DNA from: Planctomycetaceae bacterium
Lineage (GTDB): Bacteria; Planctomycetota; Planctomycetia; Planctomycetales; Planctomycetaceae
DNA length: 7,537 bases
Assembly: GCA_020426065.1 (NCBI GenBank)
Contig: JAGQQT010000192.1
Location: 1 to 7,537, forward strand
Direction: 5' to 3'
The position numbers and the translations under genes were made by a program. Numbering within the stretch: position 1 is the stretch's first letter; each line of letters opens with the position of its first letter. The notes below the pieces were generated by a model, which saw nothing but the letters and a program-made list of their open reading frames with translations, was not told the origin of the DNA and did not search any database. Below are positions 1 to 7,213 of the stretch, piece by piece.

Positions 1-652
1 CCTGTTGAGTCAACTCCTGATTTCCCGCTCCGGCAGTCAGTACTACAGCTTTGCAGTTGACCAGCAGGTCCCGTCCTTTGTGGACCAGCCTTACGGCAGT
101 CACCTGTTTCTCGGAATTGTTCTCAAACTGGAGCCCCTGCTGTTCATCAATCTGAAACAGCAGGTCGGCAAACTGCTGGCGGAAGCAGTCCACCAGAGAT
201 GTTGGGGAAAGGACCTGTTCTCCCAGCCGATAGATGTTTCCATTCGCCTCACGCAGCAGTTCCGGTCGCTGATGGGGAGGAATCACTTCGGGCTTCACCC
301 GCAGGCTGAGTTGCGCGGCCAGCATTCCCGCCTGAGAGGAAATGGCACTGGTCTGCCAGAGATAGCAGGAGTGGCTCCGCACCGTGACGCGGGAAAGATT
401 GGGTTTACGCTGACCGGCCAGGCAGTCCCGCCAGATGCCCGGCATTTCCCGGATTTCATCTGCCGAAGCACTCAGGATCCCTTTGAGAGAGTATTTCAAA
501 CCGCCATGAATGATGCCCTGAGAGGAGACGGTCTGGCCCGTTCCCAACGCTCGATTCTCGACCAGAATGGCACGCAGGCCTTCTTTCCGCAACTGCGAGA
601 GGGTCCACAATCCGGCAATTCCGCCACCCACAATTACAACATCAACATCCAT
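1..652 (-). CDS. FAD-dependent oxidoreductase (DAO/GlpD-like), C-terminus cut by window edge
   Basis: Reading the minus strand from ATG at 652 gives 217 open codons to the window edge, so this is the N-terminal part of a longer protein. It opens with a Rossmann dinucleotide-binding strand: VVIVGGGIAG at residues 5-14 (GxGxxG-type loop) with an acidic residue, E32, ending the second strand. SSQGIIHGGLKY at 43-54 resembles the FAD-contacting stretch of glycerol-3-phosphate dehydrogenase and related DAO-fold enzymes. AVVLTAGAGN at 202-211 matches the conserved 'AG' strand that follows the substrate domain. Seen: the FAD fold. Known: DAO-family enzymes oxidise amines, hydroxy acids or polyol phosphates. 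The substrate cannot be assigned because the catalytic C-terminal half is missing. An in-frame GTG at 661 with AGGAAG just upstream is an alternative start adding three residues. The gene diverges from the glycosyltransferase at 941 and has no clear link to polysaccharide synthesis. The long plus-strand frame opposite it is an antisense shadow. Confidence 0.88.
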   Translation of the reverse strand, partial: MDVDVVIVGGGIAGLWTLSQLRKEGLRAILVENRALGTGQTVSSQGIIHGGLKYSLKGILSASADEIREMPGIWRDCLAGQRKPNLSRVTVRSHSCYLWQTSAISSQAGMLAAQLSLRVKPEVIPPHQRPELLREANGNIYRLGEQVLSPTSLVDCFRQQFADLLFQIDEQQGLQFENNSEKQVTAVRLVHKGRDLLVNCKAVVLTAGAGNQELTQQ

Positions 653-708
653 GATCAGCACCCTGCTTCCTGCACTCGATCTCTGCCGGTTCACCTGAAC
701 GAATCTCT

Positions 709-725
709 CCCGCAGAGTTTGCGGG
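709..725. repeat. GC-rich hairpin in oxidoreductase leader
   Basis: CCCGCA (709-714) and TGCGGG (720-725) form a perfect 6-bp stem around a 5-nt loop. The hairpin lies about 57 nt upstream of the oxidoreductase start and would be in its 5' leader if transcription begins further upstream. There is no U-tract on either strand, so it is not a standard intrinsic terminator. Its role is unknown. Confidence 0.35.
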
Positions 726-734
726 GAACGATAG

Positions 735-770
735 CACGAAATCCCGAATATGATCCAGATAGATTTCGTG
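735..770. promoter_or_regulatory. Perfect 9-bp inverted repeat, candidate operator
   Basis: CACGAAATC at 735-743 is repeated in inverted orientation as GATTTCGTG at 762-770, with an 18-nt spacer and half-site centres 27 nt apart. It sits in the middle of the gap between the two divergent genes, where a shared operator would be expected. The half-sites are AT/GC mixed and perfect. The spacing is longer than a typical dimer site, so a paired-dimer site or an RNA stem is also possible. The regulatory role is inferred from position only. Confidence 0.35.
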
Positions 771-940
771 GCACTGGCCAGGTGATCACATCTGTGTGTT
801 TGAGGTAATCCGGATTTGCAAATTGAGAAGACCTGATCCACGGATTCGGCCACTTCTTGCCATTTGCCAAGTACGAACCGATCCATCAGACTGCAATTCT
901 TCCAGGGATGGTCCCGATTTCTCATCGACTCAAAACCAGC

Positions 941-1981
941 ATGAAACAACCTCGCATTCTGTTCCTGACCTCGGGTGCTCGGATTCCCTCCACCCGATAT
1001 CGGATCGCGCCGTACATTCCCCGGTTGCGTGAACAGGGGATTGTTTGCGACGTCCGGCACAGTTTCCCTCCCAAGTACCATCGAATTTCATGGCTGGGCT
1101 GGCGGTTGAGTCATCTGCTGCGGAAACTCTGCCGGCTGAAAGACTGGTGTCGGACGTTTGTGGTTCCCTGCGATGTGATTGTGATCGAGCGGGAACTGTT
1201 CGATGATCCATCTTCATGGATGGAGCGGATATTTCGGTCACGCTGTAAACGTCTGATTCTGGATGTGGACGATGCAATCTTCCTGCGTTATCCGGAAAAG
1301 TTCCCTCTCCTCTGCCGGTTGTCTGACCTGGTAATTGTTGGTAACTCATTCCTGGCAACGGCCTGTGAGTCAGATGCCCGGGAAATCAAAATCATTCCTA
1401 CGGCGATCGAACTGAAGGAGTATCTCCCGTCAGGTAGGACAACTCGAAATCAACCTGCCGTTGTCGGCTGGATAGGGACCGAAACCAACATTCCTCAACT
1501 TAAGTTGATTCTTCCTGCGTTGCGTGAAGTGTCTCAGAATATTCCGCTCGTCCTGCGGGTCATCAGTTCTTCCCCACGCCCTTTCAGTGAGCTTGATCTG
1601 GAAGGAATCGAACTGGAATTTCAGGAATGGTCGGCCGATACCGCCATTGACGACATTCGGGAGTTTGACATAGGCGTGATGCCGCTGGTGGATGAGCCGT
1701 GGGAACGCTACAAGTGCGGATTCAAACTCTTGCAGTATATGGCGGCGGGAGTTCCAGCAATCGCCAGCCCGGTGGGAGTGAATTCACAGATCATTCAGTC
1801 CGGAGTCAACGGTATCCTGGCCGAGAATACTGCTGACTGGATCTCTGCACTGCAGAAACTGTTAACGGATGAGGACTGTGCCCATCAAATGGCAGCCACT
1901 GCCTGCAAAACCGTGGAAGAACATTACTCGGTTGGAGGCTGGACGGATCCGTTCATTCAGGCTGTCATCGGCGAGCGTTAA
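941..1981 (+). CDS. Family 4 (GT-B) glycosyltransferase
   Basis: This 346-residue protein likely transfers a sugar from a nucleotide-sugar donor to a lipid-linked or nascent glycan at the cytoplasmic side of the membrane. It begins with a GT-B strand (KQPRILFLTSG, residues 2-12), followed by a 'STRYRI' acceptor-side motif. DVDD (108-111) precedes the inter-domain segment, and VVGWIGT (174-180) opens the C-terminal donor-binding domain. KCGFKLLQYMAAGVP (258-272) plus ASPVGVN is the donor-site signature. At the usual EX7E positions it has Tyr257 and Gln265 rather than glutamates, a pattern I recall for the KCGFK-LQYMA subgroup, so it need not mean inactivity. The frame is open from ATG at 857, but the first Rossmann strand begins immediately after ATG 941 and the 28 extra residues look unrelated. 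Neither start has a Shine-Dalgarno sequence. The donor and linkage are unknown. Its stop overlaps the convergent ligase gene. Confidence 0.9.
   Translation: MKQPRILFLTSGARIPSTRYRIAPYIPRLREQGIVCDVRHSFPPKYHRISWLGWRLSHLLRKLCRLKDWCRTFVVPCDVIVIERELFDDPSSWMERIFRSRCKRLILDVDDAIFLRYPEKFPLLCRLSDLVIVGNSFLATACESDAREIKIIPTAIELKEYLPSGRTTRNQPAVVGWIGTETNIPQLKLILPALREVSQNIPLVLRVISSSPRPFSELDLEGIELEFQEWSADTAIDDIREFDIGVMPLVDEPWERYKCGFKLLQYMAAGVPAIASPVGVNSQIIQSGVNGILAENTADWISALQKLLTDEDCAHQMAATACKTVEEHYSVGGWTDPFIQAVIGER
1978..1981. other. Shared TTAA palindrome holding both convergent stop codons
   Basis: The plus-strand glycosyltransferase ends with TAA at 1979-1981. The minus-strand ligase ends with TAA read from 1980 to 1978. 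The two stops lie in one TTAA, so the convergent genes overlap by 4 nt with no room for a terminator between them. Transcripts from each side must read into the other gene. Confidence 0.95.
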
Positions 1982-4710
1982 CGGCGGAGAATGCGAGAGG
2001 ATGGCATCCCACTGCTGAGTCGGAGACGATCGCTTTTCTGGCGAGCGGTATTGAGCAGATCCTTCAGCTGGGAATCACCCGGCACACGTTGGGCGCAGTA
2101 GGCCAGATGCGATTCCGCTTCCTGATACTGATCGTGCTGCAGCAGAAAGCGTCCATAGGATTTTCTCAGTTCCAGAGAATCTTCAACTGCCGGGCTGCTT
2201 TGTCGAATGAACTGAATGGTGGCAGGAACATTGTTGGATGCGTTCAGATGCGAATAGGCCGCACTGACAGACGGCTCCACTTCGCCCGGCGGCAAAGAGG
2301 GAAGTGCTTCGATGGTCTTGTCCGCCAGAATGACCGCTGCCTGTGGATAGGCTGCTTCCTGATGTTCCTTGTAGCCTTTGACAATCTCCAGCAGCACCTC
2401 GGGTGAAGGTTCCAGGATTCCCACCAGCTGTTCTGGCAGGAGTGCCGGTGACAACAGGTTGATGAGTCGTTTCTGGACCCGTGGGCTACTGGCAAAGACT
2501 GGTTTCCAGTGAACCATCGCAGCATCGAAGTCGCCGCGGTTCCATTCTGTGTAGCCACGCAGAAAGGGGATGTCAGCAGATTGAGGTTCTGCCCGTTCTC
2601 CCCGCAGCAGATAATATTCTGAGAGCTCATAGTTGGGGGAGGTGATAAAACAGAATTCGGAAAGAACCAGGTCTGGTTCCACACGCAGCGGACAAAGTGA
2701 CTGTGCCATTCGGGCGTGGGCCAGGCTGGCCTTAACGAGTGGGAGTCCGGCTTTCATGACTGCTTCGTTATTAAGCCATTCGTTCAATTGAGTGCTGTCC
2801 TGAAATCCACCTGCATAGACGGCTGCCCGAATCTGCGGGAGTGGCATGGCAAAGGCTCCATGCTGTTCACGGATTTCATATACCCGTTGCAGCAGTCCAG
2901 CCATCCTGATGTGATTGTCGATGTCATGGGGATAGACCTGCAGCGACTTTCTCAGCAGTGTTGTGCGGACTTTCAGGAGCTTCAATTCGTCTTCAGTCCG
3001 TTCAAACTGTTTGGACTGAGCGGTGTAGTGCTGAAACTTCAATGTCAACGGCTCAGCGCGAGCAGCTGGCCAGGTGATGGCCATGCTGTACCAGGCCATG
3101 ATTCCGGCAACGGACAACGCGCAGGCGCCAGTCGGGATGCGAATCCGCAGCAGGAAATCAGAAAGACCGGAAGACTTGCGGAGCACCAGGATGTACGCGG
3201 TAAACAGGGCCATCACGAGCATGTATCCCGGCGTGTACCAGGCAAAGTCATAACACCCATGAACCAGAAAGACAGCGACACTGGCAGTAATCCCGACCAG
3301 GAAAGGTCTGTCCTGAGGTGTGATTTCCTCACTTCTGAAGTTTCGCAACAGACTCCAGCCGATCAGCAGTACGGACAGGCCAAGAATACCCCAGCCAATG
3401 ACGCCATTTTCGGTGCCGATTTGCAGATAGCTGTTTTCAGCATGTGTATAAAGCTGACCTTCGGTTGATGTCTCATGAAAAGCCGGGATCACGTGCCGAT
3501 GAGAACCAAGCCCCATCCCGAACCAGCGGAATTTTTCCTGTGCCCGCAGGTTGGTGGCCCAGATGATGCCTCGTGCATTCCCCTGGTCCAGATTTTCCGC
3601 ATCAAGTTCGACAAGTTCGTGAACATTTCGGTCGAGCATCTGCTGTCCAAACACACCCACGGTTCCCAGCCCGGCCAGTCCAAACAGGGCGAGCAGGATG
3701 GGAAGTTTGGCATCTGCCAGGCGGCAGACAACTATGAGCGTCAGCGAGATCACGACGGAAACGGCAGCCAGTAGCAATCCACCGCGTGAACCAGTCAGGA
3801 TGATACCCAGCAGTATGGCCACCAGGGCAATTCCTCCCAGGATGAATCGCATGTCTGCCGGAACACCTTCAGGAGCCCCTGATCGAGAGCGGGTCTGTGG
3901 TGTCGAACTGACTGACCAGGCCAGCAGCGGCCCGATTGCCAGCGCAAGCAGACCTGCAAAATGGTTGGAGTTGGTCCAGGGGCCTTTGGCGACCGTGAGC
4001 GTATGCGTATAAGGATGATCAATGACCCAGAAAAACTTTCCGTTACTCAACAGGAGTTGAAGCACTCCAAACACCGATAACGCCGAGATCCCGAAACAGA
4101 CAATCAGAATACTGCGTCGGGCATAAGTACGATCCAGAAAACGCTGTGTGCTGAGCAGCCAGAACAGTCCGACACCCAGGATGGGAATGAGCGTCAGTTT
4201 TGTTTCGGAAGGGGTAAGTGAAAGGGTGTGCCAGCCACCTGATTCAGCCAGTTGATCGGGATAAAGGTCTCCCGCCATAAGTGTTGTCAAATAAGGAGAC
4301 AGAGACTGGATTGTCGCAAAGTCAAATGAATATACCTGCAGCAGCCCCACACCCAGCAGGGCAGCCACTACCAGCTCTGCACCTGTCCAGTGATACGGAG
4401 TGGCAGATGCAAACAGGCGATGTAATCCGATGCAGGTCATTGCCACAATGACCGTGATGCATAGCAGCAACTGGCCAATGGGGGTCCGGCCACCGAATGC
4501 CAGGATGACGGCAAACAGCCCAATGAGTGCAGCAAGATCGGCGATTTTCAGAAACAGACTCTTCTCGACATTCGGACTGCGTGAGTCGGAAGCAGGTCGA
4601 TCTGATCTGGCACGGGAGCTGGAGCGGGAATCAGCGCCTGAGCGGGATCTGGATTGGGAATGGGAGCGATGACGTGGAGTGTGATCCTGAAATCCGGTCC
4701 GAAATGTCAT
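1978..4710 (-). CDS. O-antigen ligase/polymerase family (Wzy_C) membrane protein with C-terminal TPR-like domain
   Basis: This 910-residue protein has a Ser/Arg-rich N-terminus (about 12-45), then about 13 hydrophobic helices (roughly 54-72, 77-97, 110-126, 172-188, 200-221, 249-268, 288-306, 309-329, 336-355, 434-454, 470-488, 492-510, 528-547), and a soluble C-terminal third. Wzy_C-type motifs are GSRGG (307-311), GMGLGSHRHVIPAF (398-411) and THAENSYLQIGTENG (422-436). The last two lie in a loop between helices 9 and 10, where WaaL/PglL-type ligases carry their catalytic region; H423 is a candidate key residue. Positive charges fall in the even-numbered loops, placing the N-terminus inside and residues 548-910 outside. 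TPR-like pairs occur at about 582-613, 711-742 and 847-892. The family joins or transfers lipid-linked glycan on the outer face of the inner membrane. Polymerase, glycan ligase and protein O-glycosyltransferase cannot be told apart from sequence alone. AGGAGG 9 nt before ATG 4710 supports the start. The upstream kinase gene ends 83 nt before it. Confidence 0.87.
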   Translation of the reverse strand: MTFRTGFQDHTPRHRSHSQSRSRSGADSRSSSRARSDRPASDSRSPNVEKSLFLKIADLAALIGLFAVILAFGGRTPIGQLLLCITVIVAMTCIGLHRLFASATPYHWTGAELVVAALLGVGLLQVYSFDFATIQSLSPYLTTLMAGDLYPDQLAESGGWHTLSLTPSETKLTLIPILGVGLFWLLSTQRFLDRTYARRSILIVCFGISALSVFGVLQLLLSNGKFFWVIDHPYTHTLTVAKGPWTNSNHFAGLLALAIGPLLAWSVSSTPQTRSRSGAPEGVPADMRFILGGIALVAILLGIILTGSRGGLLLAAVSVVISLTLIVVCRLADAKLPILLALFGLAGLGTVGVFGQQMLDRNVHELVELDAENLDQGNARGIIWATNLRAQEKFRWFGMGLGSHRHVIPAFHETSTEGQLYTHAENSYLQIGTENGVIGWGILGLSVLLIGWSLLRNFRSEEITPQDRPFLVGITASVAVFLVHGCYDFAWYTPGYMLVMALFTAYILVLRKSSGLSDFLLRIRIPTGACALSVAGIMAWYSMAITWPAARAEPLTLKFQHYTAQSKQFERTEDELKLLKVRTTLLRKSLQVYPHDIDNHIRMAGLLQRVYEIREQHGAFAMPLPQIRAAVYAGGFQDSTQLNEWLNNEAVMKAGLPLVKASLAHARMAQSLCPLRVEPDLVLSEFCFITSPNYELSEYYLLRGERAEPQSADIPFLRGYTEWNRGDFDAAMVHWKPVFASSPRVQKRLINLLSPALLPEQLVGILEPSPEVLLEIVKGYKEHQEAAYPQAAVILADKTIEALPSLPPGEVEPSVSAAYSHLNASNNVPATIQFIRQSSPAVEDSLELRKSYGRFLLQHDQYQEAESHLAYCAQRVPGDSQLKDLLNTARQKSDRLRLSSGMPSSRILRR

Positions 4711-4793
4711 GCGAGGTATCCTCCTGAATCGTTCGTTCCGGTGACCTCGAAGCCGGAATTCTCCTCATGCCAGTCTTGTGTCATGTCAATTTC
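4711..4793 (-). other. Kinase-ligase intercistronic spacer
   Basis: The 83-nt gap separates the kinase stop from the ligase start. It contains a 6-bp inverted repeat, TTCCGG (4736-4741) with CCGGAA (4753-4758), around an 11-nt loop, and the ligase Shine-Dalgarno sequence. There is no U-tract after the stem, so a strong intrinsic terminator is not apparent and cotranscription is likely. Confidence 0.55.
4720..4725 (-). promoter_or_regulatory. Ribosome binding site of the ligase gene
   Basis: The minus strand reads AGGAGG here, 9 nt before ATG 4710. It is the strongest Shine-Dalgarno match in the window and fixes the ligase start, which means the Ser/Arg-rich N-terminus is translated. Confidence 0.85.
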
Positions 4794-7112
4794 TCAGGCC
4801 GCATCGCGACTGAATCGCTTGCGTGGCCGCTGAGTCTGGGCAAAGTCGATCCGCTCATCTGAGTCATCGTGTGGACCATGTTCCTGGTCATCCTTTTCAT
4901 CGTGACCATAACCATACCCGTAACCATAGCCATACCCGTAGCTGTACTCGCCACTGCTTTCGGAGAGCCGGTTGACGACCACGCCGATGAGATTTGCTCC
5001 CAGAGAGGTAACCGATTCCGCCGCTCGAATGATCATCCGTCGTTTATTGCGTTCCGGTCGGACTGTCAGCACAACGCCATCCACCAGTCGACCGATAATG
5101 GCTGGATCAGTAACCGCCAGCGATGGGGGGGCATCGATCAGGATCTGATCGTAAATGGTTTCTGCCCAGGCAATCAGTTCTTCAAACCGTTCTGAAGTCA
5201 GCAGTTCAACCGGGTTGCTGGGGCGTGGGCCGGCGGCGATCACATGCAGGTTTGGGTGTGCGGTGCGGAACAGATTCCTCTCCACAGATTCACCAATGTC
5301 ACTGCTGTCCCTCAGGATAGAAGACAACCCTTGTGGACCTCGCAGACCAAACAGTTTGGTCAATCCGGGACGACGCATGTCACCATCGATCAGTAAAGTC
5401 TTCTTCCCTGCCTGGGCAAATGCGACTCCCGTATTGGACATGACGGTCGTTTTCCCGTCGCTCGGTTCAGTGCTGGTCACACTGATCCGCTGATGATTGG
5501 CCCCGGCAAATTCAATTGCAGTTCGCAGTGTCCGAAACGCTTCCGTTTCGACACTGTTTGGTTTCGTGTAGGTGTAAATCGATTCCAGTCCTTCGGTGAC
5601 TGCAAGCTGGGGCAGATTGCGAACCATTGCCAGAACCGGTGCACCGATTTCCCGCTTCAATTCATCTGGAGAGTGGAACCGGTCATCGAGCAGATCCAGC
5701 AGGATGACGGTGGCCGAACCACAGAACAGACCCATGATCAGGCTCAGCATCAGCACGGTGGCCAGCTGCGGAGAGACCGGAACAGGATTCGGTTCGGCAT
5801 GCTTGGTGATTCGTGTCCGCAGGCTGGCCTGCTGATTGAGGTCCAGGGCGTTGATTCGTTCCCGGATCATATCGTAATCGGACTGCAGCCGATTCAAATC
5901 CCGCTCAGCCAGTTGCAGCAGCATCAGCCGGTTGTTCATCTGAGAGGCAACCTGCTTTTCCTGCAGGAAGTGCGTATAGATTTCCCGCTCATGCAGCACG
6001 GCATGCTGATAACGCTGTCGAGCCATTTCGAGCAATCGGGGGCCGAGCTCATAATTCAACTGACGGGAACCTTCCGTTGCTTCGACGCTCCGGTTGGCAA
6101 TCCAGTCTTTGGAGGCCTGAATCCGGGATTGCAGATCAAGTACTTCCGGATGATTGGGGCCAAGCTTGCCATTCAGTTTTTCCCGCAGTTTCGCTTCGTC
6201 TTCGAGTAATTGCTGCTGCACGCGGGCAAAGGCGTAACTGTCACGTGAGTCCACGCCCACACTCATTTTCAGGATTTCGTTGGCAATGGTGGAATTGGCC
6301 TGATTCATCAACTGCTGGAGGTCTTCTCCATTTTTGACAGCCTGCTCGACCGCCATGTAGAAGGTGCGGGCGTCAATGGCTTCCTGTTGTACTTTTGCCA
6401 GCGTTCGATTCAGTTCGACCACGCGTTCATTGACCACGCTCATGACGTTATCGCCGGTTCCCATCAGGGCATCGGAATCGGCCTGCAGGCTGAGCAGTTC
6501 TCCCTGCTTGTCGGCAATGCTCTGCTCGATATCATCCCGCTCCTTGGTGAGCAGTTTAAGCAGTTCGCGGGAACTGTTCTGGTGTGTGTCGTGCATGAAG
6601 GAAAAATAGGAGTTGAGAATTTCCGTTACGATCGCTGATGCCGCTTCGGGCGATTCGGCCTGATAGGAAACCTGCAGCAGATTCGTCTGTCGGGTGGATT
6701 TGACCCCCAGTCCCTGTCTCAGTTTGGAAATCGCGCCACGCTTGGTCATACCCAGAAAGTCAGTGCGATGTTCATCCGGCAGTCGCTGGAGTGCACCTTT
6801 GAGGACTTCTTCGCTGGCCAGAACTTTGGTGTAAGTTGGCAGGGAGTCCTGCAATGTTCGCTGGCTCTGCTGTGTCTGATCGATGTTTCCTTCACCGGTG
6901 TGCAGAATCAGCAGTTCGGCACTGGATTCATAGATGCGGGTGGCAAACACGAAATAGGTCATGCCGATGCCGGTTGTCAGCATCAACCAGAACAGCACAA
7001 TCCCTTTGCGACGAATGAGCGATTGTGTGAAGCGGATGAAACCCTGGACGGGGTGATGGACATCGATTGTCCCCGTCAGACCGGGAGAGGATTGATTCGC
7101 CGGTTCCAGCAT
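4794..7112 (-). CDS. Polysaccharide co-polymerase/tyrosine autokinase (Wzc-type BY-kinase)
   Basis: This fused protein sits in the inner membrane, sets polysaccharide chain length or export, and autophosphorylates on tyrosine. Numbered from ATG 7112 (772 residues): a Wzz-like N-terminal region with helix 1 at about 36-57, a long coiled-coil-rich periplasmic segment at about 180-425, a Pro-rich NPVPVSPQ (442-449), helix 2 at about 451-472, then the cytoplasmic kinase. The kinase has EAFRTLR (524-530, the EX2RX2R oligomerisation motif), Walker A STEPSDGKTT (547-556, K554), Walker A' LLIDGDMRRP (573-582) and Walker B QILIDAPP (656-663, D660). Seven tyrosines at 723-735 in a Tyr-Gly run form the probable autophosphorylation cluster, followed by an acidic/His stretch and a basic end. 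The frame stays open to a TTG at 7247, and ATG 7160 would add 16 residues. ATG 7112 is preferred because AGGG lies 8 nt upstream and the Wzz homology starts soon after it. It probably heads a two-gene unit with the ligase. Confidence 0.92.
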   Translation of the reverse strand: MLEPANQSSPGLTGTIDVHHPVQGFIRFTQSLIRRKGIVLFWLMLTTGIGMTYFVFATRIYESSAELLILHTGEGNIDQTQQSQRTLQDSLPTYTKVLASEEVLKGALQRLPDEHRTDFLGMTKRGAISKLRQGLGVKSTRQTNLLQVSYQAESPEAASAIVTEILNSYFSFMHDTHQNSSRELLKLLTKERDDIEQSIADKQGELLSLQADSDALMGTGDNVMSVVNERVVELNRTLAKVQQEAIDARTFYMAVEQAVKNGEDLQQLMNQANSTIANEILKMSVGVDSRDSYAFARVQQQLLEDEAKLREKLNGKLGPNHPEVLDLQSRIQASKDWIANRSVEATEGSRQLNYELGPRLLEMARQRYQHAVLHEREIYTHFLQEKQVASQMNNRLMLLQLAERDLNRLQSDYDMIRERINALDLNQQASLRTRITKHAEPNPVPVSPQLATVLMLSLIMGLFCGSATVILLDLLDDRFHSPDELKREIGAPVLAMVRNLPQLAVTEGLESIYTYTKPNSVETEAFRTLRTAIEFAGANHQRISVTSTEPSDGKTTVMSNTGVAFAQAGKKTLLIDGDMRRPGLTKLFGLRGPQGLSSILRDSSDIGESVERNLFRTAHPNLHVIAAGPRPSNPVELLTSERFEELIAWAETIYDQILIDAPPSLAVTDPAIIGRLVDGVVLTVRPERNKRRMIIRAAESVTSLGANLIGVVVNRLSESSGEYSYGYGYGYGYGYGHDEKDDQEHGPHDDSDERIDFAQTQRPRKRFSRDAA
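4905..4940 (-). repeat. Two tandem 18-bp units encoding the Tyr-Gly tail
   Basis: On the coding strand the unit TACGGGTATGGYTATGGT occurs twice in a row (4923-4940 and 4905-4922) and the copies differ at one base. Each unit encodes (Tyr-Gly)x3, so together they give six of the seven tail tyrosines. The near-identity suggests recent duplication or slippage within the kinase gene. Confidence 0.9.
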
Positions 7113-7120
7113 GTGACCAT

Positions 7121-7124
7121 CCCT
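7121..7124 (-). promoter_or_regulatory. Weak ribosome binding site deciding the kinase start
   Basis: The minus strand reads AGGG 8 nt before ATG 7112. The alternative ATG at 7160 has no purine-rich stretch at a useful distance. This is the main sequence reason for choosing 7112, and it is modest. Confidence 0.45.
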
Positions 7125-7213
7125 GTTCAAACTTGTTGAAGTCGCATCCTGCCACTTCATGTATGATGAGAATGTCAGACTCTTCAGTTGTCCGACATCT
7201 GCTTTCTGTTTCT

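Larger units (their letters stand above)
653..940. other. Intergenic region between divergent oxidoreductase and glycosyltransferase
   Basis: This 288-nt stretch should hold promoters for both flanking genes, which read outward. No convincing -35/-10 pair stands out on either strand, and no plausible small gene is seen. It contains a perfect 9-bp inverted repeat (735-743/762-770), a GC-rich hairpin (709-725), and short palindromes GTGATCAC at 782-789 and AATCCGGATT at 807-816. The short plus-strand frames that cross it run into the glycosyltransferase in other frames or extend its N-terminus, and look spurious. Confidence 0.6.

Noticed and set aside
5..808. Long plus-strand open frame at the left edge
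   Set aside because: It lies antisense to a clear FAD-binding protein with a GxGxxG loop and conserved DAO motifs. The plus-strand translation has no recognisable domain.
782..816. Palindromes GTGATCAC and AATCCGGATT as regulator sites
   Set aside because: Each is short enough to arise by chance, and neither matches a CRP-type or other known operator spacing.
857..940. N-terminal extension of the glycosyltransferase from ATG 857
   Set aside because: The 28 residues lack homology-like character, and the first GT-B strand begins right after ATG 941.
2716..3468. 250-residue plus-strand frame
   Set aside because: It is antisense to the C-terminal half of the ligase, whose helices and TPR-like repeats are convincing. 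It has no domain and no ribosome site.
4736..4758. Hairpin between kinase and ligase as an intrinsic terminator
   Set aside because: The stem is 6 bp with an 11-nt loop and no U-tract, and the downstream gene has a strong ribosome site on the same strand.
5493..6209. 238-residue plus-strand frame
   Set aside because: It is antisense to the kinase periplasmic and linker regions. Its Gln/His-rich composition mirrors the coiled coil on the other strand.
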